DNA from: Salpingoeca rosetta
Lineage: Eukaryota; Opisthokonta; Choanoflagellata; Craspedida; Salpingoecidae
Reading direction: 5' to 3'
Assembly (NCBI RefSeq): GCF_000188695.1
Contig: NW_004754915.1
Coordinates: 922,174 to 932,173 of the forward strand
Length of the DNA stretch: 10,000 nt
Made by a program: the position numbers and the translations under genes. Under the pieces are notes generated by a model. That model had not been told where the DNA came from, searched no databases, and worked only from the letters and a program-made list of their open reading frames with translations. Of this stretch, positions 1 through 10,000 are shown in pieces. Each line of letters begins with the position of its first letter. The first letter of the stretch is position 1.

Positions 1-1
1 T

Positions 2-67
2 GCAGATGGGAGCGGTGGTGGTGATGATGATGAATTGTTTGTAGATTATGGTAGCACTGCCTTGCGT
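2..67 (+). CDS. Possible upstream exon fragment of the Fab1/PIKfyve gene
   Basis: The frame starting at base 2 reads ADGSGGGDDDELFVDYGSTALR, split here as an acidic Gly/Asp stretch (residues 1-11) then LFVDYGSTALR. It is open across the window edge. The next exon (249) begins in phase 0, so a phase-0 donor is required. Two candidates exist: GT at 41-42 (exon 2-40) and GT at 68-69 (exon 2-67). Neither is a strong consensus donor. The fragment has no conserved motif, so it may be linker sequence or intron. Confidence 0.3.
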
Positions 68-248
68 GTGCTGTCGTGTCACCTTGGACAGCTGTGCTGC
101 AGTGGGATGTGCATTGTGCTTTACTACCGTCTAGTCCTGGATTCATCCTTGCCTCTCACGCCCTTCCCAAACCACCTTCATCCTGACCCCACCATCCATT
201 TTACTCTCCCTTCCTCTCCTCCACGACCACCCTCTACCACCTCCTCAG

Positions 249-4800
<4,552 letters not shown>

Positions 4801-4939
4801 GAGTGGTGTGTGGTTTGATTATGGTTGCAGCAGCTGTGCATCTGCTTTCGCCTCCACACGTCGTTGCGACTGCGGGCTCCATCCCAACTTGTGTTATTTG
4901 TAACAATCGTTTTTTTTTTTTTGATGTAAAACTTTAATG

Positions 4940-4980
4940 GTGTCGCTTGCCCCGGTGGTGGGGTTGCCCGCAAGCGACAC
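4940..4980. repeat. Perfect 11-bp inverted repeat with 19-nt loop
   Basis: The left arm GTGTCGCTTGC (4940-4950) is the exact reverse complement of the right arm GCAAGCGACAC (4970-4980). The G-rich loop is CCCGGTGGTGGGGTTGCCC. It sits between the two convergent genes, just after a T run, so either strand's transcript could fold it. A role is not evident from sequence. Confidence 0.8.
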
Positions 4981-5024
4981 GTCGTGGTTGCCAGATCAGT
5001 TGGAGAAGGCAGAAAGTACAATCG

Positions 5025-5030
5025 TTTATT
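5025..5030 (-). promoter_or_regulatory. Polyadenylation signal AATAAA for the minus-strand Cys-rich gene
   Basis: TTTATT on the plus strand gives AATAAA on the minus strand, 245 bases past the stop codon of the Cys-rich gene. It is the only canonical hexamer I find in the convergent region in that orientation, and it would place the (TG)n tract in the 3' UTR. Confidence 0.5.
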
Positions 5031-5139
5031 TTCGCTTAGAACTCTTCCTCTCCTCTGTACACAAGAGTGGCATAGACGATATCAACGGCAATGTCATGCT
5101 TCGCAGCTGTACACCTGCACCAAACATGTATTTCACGAA

Positions 5140-5144
5140 AACAC

Positions 5145-5229
<85 letters not shown>
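5140..5229. repeat. (CA)n microsatellite in the minus-strand 3' UTR region
   Basis: A CA dinucleotide tract with short breaks near 5148 and 5199. On the minus-strand transcript it reads (UG)n, 46 bases or more downstream of the stop codon. Confidence 0.9.
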
Positions 5230-5231
<2 letters not shown>

Positions 5232-5274
5232 TCGTGAGATTAACCGCTCTACTGTAGTTTCTGGACGCCACTTG

Positions 5275-5891
5275 TCACGGCCTAGCGGTGGAGACATCCT
5301 CCATCATGTCGACAACATCGCTGACATCGCCCTCTTCCATGCGCAGCAGGAGCAGCTGCTGCTGTTCTGGAGACAGCCCACATTCGCCGTCCCAGAACGC
5401 GCTCTTGTTTGATTTTGACATGGCCACGCTCCTCTTCCATATGGCGCCTGCAAAACGCGCCAAAAGTGAATCACATGGGAAGGAATGAATAACATGAGCG
5501 CAAGCGACGCAACGCAAGATGATCAGGTGTGGCGAATTCATGATTTCTTGCATCCGTGCCGCAGTGGGCAGCGTGTTCAGGGACATATGCAGGGCAGGGC
5601 GACTTCGTGTCCACAAACGCACCGCATCGGCCTTCGCAGATGGGACACGGTCGCAGCATGGCAAAGCCGCCGCACTCTTCACAGCCCGGAGACCAGTGCT
5701 GCTGAAACCAGCAAGCGCCACACCTGTACGCAGATTACAGAAATGCGTGCCGTGTGAATTGAGTGCGAGGTGTTGAGGTAAAGGAAACAAGTGCGTACAA
5801 CCAGAAGATAAACGAAGGAGCAAGGCAAGGATGAGGGAGCAGCGCGACACAAAACAACAAACCCAAGCCTGTGCAGGTGCAACCCCTTTCA

Positions 5892-5950
<59 letters not shown>

Positions 5951-6270
5951 CACACACGCACACCACACACGCACACACACACAGACACACGCACACACAC
6001 ACACACACAAACACGAACAAACAAACAAACAAACGCAGAAACACACAACACGTACGTTGTGCATGTTTGGTGCCAAGCTTTGTACTCTGACGAAGACAGC
6101 AACTGCGAGACCTGCTCCTTTGTGTGTGCTTCCCCTTCCTCCTTGTACTCCTTCATTGTCAAGAAAGGCCCAAGCCGTGCACCACGCGGAGGCTGTGATT
6201 GTTGGTGTGGTTGTTGGTGGGGTTGGTGGTGGGGTTGGTGGTGTGCATCGTCGTCTCCGCGCACGTCCAT
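5275..6270 (-). CDS. Cysteine-rich, probably zinc-binding protein, 162 aa, three exons, family not recognised
   Basis: Exons on the minus strand are 6270-6056, 5723-5623 and 5447-5275 (stop TGA 5277-5275). Both introns are GT-AG (GTACGT...CAG, GTGCGT...CAG), and phases 2 and 1 match. Residues 1-35 are His/Gln/Pro-rich. Residues 36-67 (FLTMKEYKEEGEAHTKEQV onward) look helical. Residues 70-105 carry the cysteine pattern C70-x2-C73-x2-C76, C86EECGG, C98PICEGR-C105; C128 lies in FWDGECGLSPEQQQ. The tail is acidic. CxxCxG repeats resemble DnaJ-type zinc modules, but the spacing does not make a DnaJ domain. There is no signal peptide or membrane segment. The start chosen is the first in-frame ATG (6270); the frame is open further upstream, so an earlier start cannot be excluded. 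It is divergent from the OS-9-like gene and convergent with the kinase gene. Function unknown. Confidence 0.75.
5724..6055 (-). repeat. Intron 1 of the Cys-rich gene with (GT)n (sense)
   Basis: A 332-bp intron. On the plus strand it shows (CA)n from about 5892 to 6010, which is (GT)n in the sense of this gene, right after the donor GTACGTGTTGTG. The unique part (5724-5890) runs into the acceptor GCGTACAG. No separate gene is seen in it. Confidence 0.8.
6197..6245 (-). repeat. Coding minisatellite for a His/Gln/Pro repeat
   Basis: TTGGTGGGG/TGGTTG units on the plus strand encode, on the minus strand, the repeated peptide HHQPHHQPHQQPHQQ at residues 10-24 of the Cys-rich protein. Confidence 0.7.
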
Positions 6271-6323
6271 TGTTGGCGATTCGTGAGTGTGATGGTTGAT
6301 TTTCTTCAGCACAACGGAAAGCG
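6271..6323. promoter_or_regulatory. Very short divergent (bidirectional) promoter / 5' UTR interval
   Basis: Only 53 bp separate the proposed ATG of the Cys-rich gene (6270, minus) and the ATG of the OS-9-like gene (6324, plus). No TATA box is visible. Transcription start sites must lie within or beyond the neighbouring gene's first exon, or upstream non-coding exons exist. TTTTCTTCAG at 6300-6309 looks like a plus-strand acceptor and would allow the latter. Confidence 0.5.
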
Positions 6324-6434
6324 ATGACAAATCGATTGCAGCAGCAGTGCGCGCTTCTGTGGTGGTGGTGGTGCTGCTGCTTCTGCCTTTGCATCACCAT
6401 CAGCGACAGGGCAGCTGCGGCCACCACGATCACG
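6324..6434 (+). other. First exon: signal peptide of the OS-9-like protein
   Basis: Met at 6324 begins a polar/basic MTNRLQQQ, a hydrophobic core CALLWWWWCCCFCLCITI, and an Ala-rich end SDRAAAA that suits signal peptidase. The donor GTGAGG at 6435 leaves phase 0. The core is built from TGG and TGC codon runs. Its presence supports this start and an ER/secretory location. Confidence 0.75.
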
Positions 6435-7833
6435 GTGAGGACTGGAGGAACAGTGAAGAGAGGGAGACAGAGAGAGACAGTAAAAGGGGGATGGAGCGAT
6501 TCCGGGAGACAGCGGGTAAATGGGAGATAGAAGGAGTAGTGCTCATGCGCCTGTGCTGGTGGTTGTGTTTGACATTGATGACGACGAGACACCTTCGGTG
6601 TGGCCCTCACTGAATCATGGCTCTTCACTGAATCATGTGTCTTCGTTGCACCTTGCGCCCTTTCCTTGAACAAGACGTCATTTGTGCTCGATGAGCAGGA
6701 TGCGCAGGACAAGAGCACACATGTGGTGTTCCATGGAGACTTTGGCCTGCAGGACCTTGCACAGGAGATGAATCTCGACCTCCCTTCTGTGTACCGCCAC
6801 ATGTCGTCCTGGGTGCGTCACGTGCGCGTCTGTGCAACTCGCGTTGACACATATCGCTGCTGTGCTCCACGCCAGCACGATCTCGCGCTTGCTTTTGTCC
6901 TCAAACACACACTCACACCCTATCTCTCTCTCTTTCGCACTCACTCGCTTCCATGTGCTCTGCACTCTTCCTTTCATCTTGTCGCAGGCATCGATTCACA
7001 TGGCCAGGAAGAACGGCCAACAGTACGAGTGCTTCATGCCGACATCAGACCAAGGTGGAGTTCGTGCTGTCTGTGAACACGTGAAAGTGTTTACGTGTTG
7101 CGTGATTGCGCTGGCCTTGCATGCTTTTCTCAATCAGTTTCCCCTACCTCACGCACACACACACATACACACACGCACACACACGCACACAAATGCACAC
7201 ACACACACACACGCACGTACGTATGCGCATGTGCAATTGCCCTCTTGATCTGCTCGTTTCCATCCACCCAGCGAGAGCAATGGAGCAGGACGTTGGGCAG
7301 TCCTTCCACGCCACGCTGGCGGATGTGCAGGTGGAGATGACATCAGCCTGCGTCACGGAGGTAAGAGGCTCACCTGCAAATGTTGGAGTGACGCATGTCG
7401 CCGCAGTGTATGTGCACTGTGTGTGTGCGTGTGCGTGTTCGCATGTGTGCTTTGAACAAATCACCTTGATGTGCTCACTGAAGCTCTCTGCGGCATTCGT
7501 TATCGACACAGGTGCGCGGCTGGTGGACATACAAGGTGAACAGCCGCAGTCTGAGACGTGTGAACCGCATTGATGGCGTGCATGTGTATGTACATGCGGC
7601 GCGACACATCTGAAAGCGTCCATTATTGCTGACGGTTGCAATTGCTGTTGCTGTTGCCAGGTGTGTCCTGAGGAGCGAATTGAGCAGTATCACACAGATG
7701 CGAGTGGACGTATCATCGACGACAAAGTCCGTGAACAAGAATATGAATGTGCCGCTGTGTGCCTGCCTGCGAATCCTCAATGAGTTGCTTTGTACAGTTA
7801 TGTTACACACCGTCCCCTCTCTTGCTTGCACTG

Positions 7834-7926
<93 letters not shown>

Positions 7927-9217
7927 ACGCACACACACACACACACATGTAGACGGACGACATCCCTGCTGTGATTCTGCTCGGATTCGGGTCGCGCGTG
8001 TTTCACAAACACTATGGGCCCGACACGGCAGCCAGCAGCAGCGACAACAACGGTGATGATGGTGGTGGTCACAGTGGCGACGCTCACACCAAACCATACC
8101 GCAGAGAGAAGAAACGTGTCGTTGATGGTGTCGATGGTGATGACGACGACGACAACGGCAACAGCGACAGCGCCAGTAAAGCTCCTCCTCCGCTTCAATC
8201 GCCACGCGTGTCCATCAGTCGCCTGCCGGAACACGTCACGTCCGGCCGCGCAAAGGCACTCGCTAACGATCCCCTCACACAGGGGCGGTTCATTGTGGAG
8301 ACGTTTGAGGGTGGCCATCCGTGCCCCAAGACGGGCATGCCGCGACGCAGCGACGTGCTGTATGTGTGCGATGGATGGTGGCTCGCACGCCTCGATGCCT
8401 TGTCAAAGACAGTGCCTGCACACAGCGCACCGCACCCTCGCATCACGCACGTGGAGGAATCACCAACGTGCAAGTACGTTTGATGTTGAGAGGGGGGGGT
8501 GAAGTTGTGTGTGTGTGTGTGTGTGTCTGTGTGTGTGTCTGTGTGTGTGTGTGTGTGTGCTTACAAGGTAGTGTGTGCATGCGAGGTAGTGTGCACAAAT
8601 GTGTACGTGCGAGTGACGAGAGTGTGCACAAATGTGTACGTGCGAGTGAGGAGCGTGTGCACGCACGTTTGTTTCAATGTCAACCGATGTGCGCTTGTGT
8701 TTTGTGTCATCTTGTCACCCTAATACGCGCGTTCACATCACCACCACCATCGCCACCACCACCACCACCGCCGTTCCCGCCAGCTATCTGGTTGTTGTGC
8801 ATGTGCCGTCGTTCTGCTCAGCGCGGCGCCGGCGCCAGCAACAGCAGTCACTGCTGTGCACGTGGTGCTTCGATGCCAACGACGTGCACCTCCCGGCCAT
8901 TCGCTCGGGTCTCATTCCAGAGGGCACCGGAGATCACGGTGGTGGTCGCGATGATGATGGCGGTGACGGTGGACATCATTCCAACTTTGGCGGCGATGCG
9001 TTTGGCTTGCACCGGCACACGTCGTCAGCGGTCGACATTGCTGTGGATGAGGAGGTGGTATGCGCGCAGGCGTGCGTGGACCCGTGGCAGCGCGTTGTTC
9101 TCTCCGATGCTTGCAAGCACTGCCTTGAAGACGTGCGCACCAGGATCCTGGGCAATTTTCTCGGTGGGTGGAGGCTAGCGTATGTGTGTGTGCATGTGTG
9201 TGTGATTGTGCGTATGT

Positions 9218-9259
<42 letters not shown>

Positions 9260-9679
9260 GAGATGCTCATGTGTTTGTACTCTCCCCTTGTCCCAATGGA
9301 TCTCACGTCTCTCACTGTCGTCAATTCATATTCTACTGCGCATCTGCACAATCAGGGCTTTACACATGTCGTGGCGAACAAGTCATTCGCCTCTCGCTCA
9401 CATATGCGCGGTAATACAACTAAATACGTGTGTACATGCGCACGTGTGTGTGTGTGACATGCAGTGGTGTGCTCTGCACGGTTTGATTGCATTGTCGCAT
9501 GTTTGTAATGTCGTTCCCATTGCACTTACCGCTGTATCGCATCACCTTGAACGCCACACTGTCGTGTGCCAGGTTTGATGCGACGACGTTCCTGTTTGTC
9601 GTTGGTGGTGATGCGCATTTCTTCTACGACCGCACGTACGGATCGTACGAATACATCGGCGTCCTCGACCCGTACGTCA

Positions 9680-9743
<64 letters not shown>

Positions 9744-10000
9744 ACGTACAAACACACACGTACAAACACACACACACACACGAACAACTGCGACCCTCGA
9801 CCTCATCCCCATCACTGCACTCCAACTTCAACCCCCCCCCCCCCCTCCCCACTCCACTGTCGAACGCACGCCACCGATCGCCACAGCCGGGATCGCAAGT
9901 TCCTGCTGAGCAGTGGGCGGTGGCACGTACGCCCCCGCGATTTCTATCCGGCGCCGCTGCGGGGCGCGTTCACGGCCGACTGGTCAACCATGACCGGTTC
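6324..10000 (+). CDS. OS-9/Yos9-like ER lectin with MRH domain and long novel C-terminal region (3'-partial, 11 exons)
   Basis: Family role: binds trimmed N-glycans on misfolded glycoproteins in the ER lumen and hands them to the HRD ubiquitin ligase for degradation. Exons, all GT-AG with matching phases: 6324-6434, 6675-6812, 6988-7054, 7272-7360, 7512-7535, 7661-7726, 7953-8473, 8784-9163, 9356-9410, 9573-9671, 9887 to beyond 10000. They give about 554 residues in the window. In order: signal peptide (1 to about 32), an N-terminal segment with QQYECFMP (94-101; compare YECRLP of OS-9), an MRH domain (about 130-350), then a Gly/Asp/His linker and unrecognised Cys-containing sequence. OS-9 is favoured over GlcNAc-phosphotransferase gamma by the Trp-Trp motif and the YEC segment. 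The acceptor of exon 2 (6675) is the least certain; later in-frame AGs exist. The stop codon and any ER-retention tail are outside the window. Confidence 0.85.
6435..6674 (+). repeat. Intron 1 of the OS-9-like gene with purine-rich tract
   Basis: The intron opens with GTGAGG and contains an A/G-rich stretch at about 6447-6540 (GAGAGGGAGACAGAGAGAGA and similar). The sequence before the chosen acceptor (6673-6674) is moderately pyrimidine-rich. There is no (GT)n tract, unlike most introns here. Confidence 0.6.
7055..7271 (+). repeat. Intron with imperfect (CA)n
   Basis: A phase-1 intron. The donor GTGGAG is weak but is the one that keeps the frame into the exon at 7272. A CA tract spans about 7152-7215 and the acceptor CCACCCAG ends at 7271. 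Confidence 0.75.
7512..7535 (+). other. 24-nt micro-exon carrying the Trp-Trp motif
   Basis: It encodes eight residues, VRGWWTYK, between the acceptor CGACACAG (ends 7511) and the donor GTGAAC (7536), phase 0 on both sides. Reading past the donor loses MRH similarity and reaches a stop near 7609-7611. Joining to VCPEERIEQYH at 7661 restores the family pattern WWTYxxC...QYH. Confidence 0.8.
7727..7952 (+). repeat. Intron with long (CA)n running into its acceptor
   Basis: The donor GTCCGT is weak. The (CA)n tract runs from about 7838 to 7923 and resumes to 7947, only a few bases from the acceptor ATGTAG (ends 7952). There is no ordinary polypyrimidine tract between repeat and acceptor. Confidence 0.75.
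8474..8783 (+). repeat. Intron with (GT)n and a 33-bp tandem duplication
   Basis: The donor GTACGT is strong. (GT)n with GTCT breaks lies at about 8505-8559. A 33-bp unit beginning AGTGTGCACAAATGTGTACG occurs at 8588-8620 and 8621-8653 with one base difference, then decays. A CCA/CCG-rich stretch precedes the acceptor at 8782-8783. Nothing coding is seen in these 310 bases. Confidence 0.8.
9164..9355 (+). repeat. Intron with (GT)n
   Basis: The donor GTGGGT (phase 1) is followed by TG-rich sequence and (GT)n at about 9222-9256. The acceptor ACAATCAG ends at 9355. Confidence 0.75.
9411..9572 (+). other. Intron between exons 9 and 10 of the OS-9-like gene
   Basis: The donor is GTAATA and the acceptor GTGCCAG ends at 9572 (phase 2). 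It has only a short TG-rich patch at about 9441-9456, unlike its neighbours. Confidence 0.7.
9672..9886 (+). repeat. Intron with (CA)n and poly(C)
   Basis: The donor GTACGT is strong. A perfect (CA)n spans 9682-9736, followed by three ACACACGTACAA-like units to about 9782, then a C run at about 9832-9846, and the acceptor CGCCACAG ends at 9886. Confidence 0.8.

Larger units (their letters stand above)
4801..5274. other. Convergent intergenic region (3' ends of the kinase and Cys-rich genes)
   Basis: The two genes point at each other with 474 bp between their stop codons. This space contains a T run at about 4911-4922, an inverted repeat at 4940-4980, a minus-strand AATAAA at 5030-5025 and a (CA)n tract at about 5140-5229, which would lie in the minus-strand 3' UTR as (TG)n. 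No plus-strand AATAAA was found for the kinase gene. No coding sequence is supported here. Confidence 0.75.
7272..8817 (+). other. MRH (mannose-6-phosphate receptor homology) lectin domain
   Basis: This spans exons 4-8, about residues 130-350. The six cysteines are C132, C145, C289, C304, C338 and C350, the order and spacing expected for the three OS-9 MRH disulfides except for one large insert. Sugar-binding positions are all present: W139-W140 in GWWTYK, Q152 in IEQYH, R296 in MPRRSDVLYVC, E334 in EESPTC and Y340 in NYLVVVHVPSFC. The insert lies between the first and second halves (about residues 187-270). It is acidic/Gly/Ser-rich with a basic patch PYRREKKR. By family logic the domain should bind mannose-terminated glycans. 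Confidence 0.85.
8818..10000 (+). other. C-terminal region of the OS-9-like protein, family not recognised
   Basis: After the last MRH cysteine the frame gives a basic/Gln run ARRRRQQQQ, then LLCTWCFDANDVHLPAIR, a Gly/Asp/His-rich linker, and a second Cys cluster (VVCAQACVDPW, then LSDACKHCLEDVRTRIL). Three more exons add GLYTCRGEQVIRLSLTYA, FDATTFLFVVGGDAHFFYD, TYGSYEYIGVLDP, RKFLLSSGRWHVRPRDFYPA and a final stretch to the edge. Splice phases 1, 2 and 2 fit exactly, which supports one gene. The aromatic-rich strands look like a folded beta domain; I cannot name it. A merger of two adjacent genes is the alternative. Confidence 0.6.

Noticed and set aside
4905..4925. Poly(T) run as a retrotransposed poly(A) tail on the minus strand
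   Set aside because: It is only about 12 T, with no target-site duplication or retroelement sequence next to it.
5735..6802. Minus-strand frame of about 355 residues overlapping the Cys-rich gene
   Set aside because: It is in a different frame from the phase-matched exons, crosses the (CA)n tract and is antisense to lectin exons 1-2.
7536..7611. Extension of the micro-exon through NSRSLRRVNRIDGVHV
   Set aside because: It ends at a stop and breaks the MRH pattern; splicing at 7536 to 7661 restores it.
7272..8817. GlcNAc-1-phosphotransferase gamma subunit instead of OS-9
   Set aside because: That family also has an MRH domain, but the Trp-Trp motif followed by QYH and the upstream YEC segment fit OS-9/Yos9 better. 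It is kept as a minor alternative.

Overview
This is eukaryotic nuclear DNA. Every gene is split by GT-AG introns of about 110 to 540 bp, and most introns are packed with (GT)n/(CA)n microsatellites. Long continuous reading frames are therefore uninformative, and genes were rebuilt by joining exons whose splice sites and phases agree. Conserved exons, dense introns, about 50% or more GC and Ser/Thr/Gln/Asn homopolymers would suit a unicellular holozoan protist such as a choanoflagellate. That assignment is inference and is not proven by anything in the window.

Region 1 (1-4800, + strand) is the 3' part of a Fab1/PIKfyve-type phosphatidylinositol-3-phosphate 5-kinase. Eleven well-phased exons (249-4800) give about 708 residues: a conserved pre-kinase segment, a 225-residue low-complexity linker, a complete PIP-kinase catalytic domain, and a 123-residue low-complexity tail. 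A possible further exon fragment lies at 2-67. The 5' end of the gene is outside the window.

Region 2 (4801-5274) is the 3'/3' convergent intergenic space. It holds a poly(T) run, an 11-bp-stem inverted repeat, an AATAAA signal for the minus-strand gene and a (CA)n tract.

Region 3 (6270-5275, - strand) is a compact three-exon gene for a 162-residue cysteine-rich protein with C-x2-C, CEECGG and CPICEGRC motifs. It is probably zinc binding. I do not recognise the family.

Region 4 (6324 to beyond 10000, + strand) starts 53 bp from the minus-strand start codon, head to head. It encodes a secretory protein with a signal peptide and an MRH (mannose-6-phosphate receptor homology) lectin domain of the OS-9/Yos9 type. 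The MRH domain has all six cysteines, the Trp-Trp motif (on a 24-nt micro-exon) and the Gln/Arg/Glu/Tyr sugar-binding residues, plus a long acidic insertion. After the MRH domain the reading frame continues through at least three more exons of unrecognised, Cys-containing sequence.

The three genes have no evident common pathway: endosomal phosphoinositide synthesis, a putative zinc protein, and ER glycoprotein quality control. No mobile element coding sequence, CRISPR array, rRNA or tRNA was seen. The most interesting items are the unrecognised Cys-rich gene with its tight divergent promoter, the OS-9-like protein with a novel C-terminal region, and the complementary UG/CA tracts flanking individual exons.
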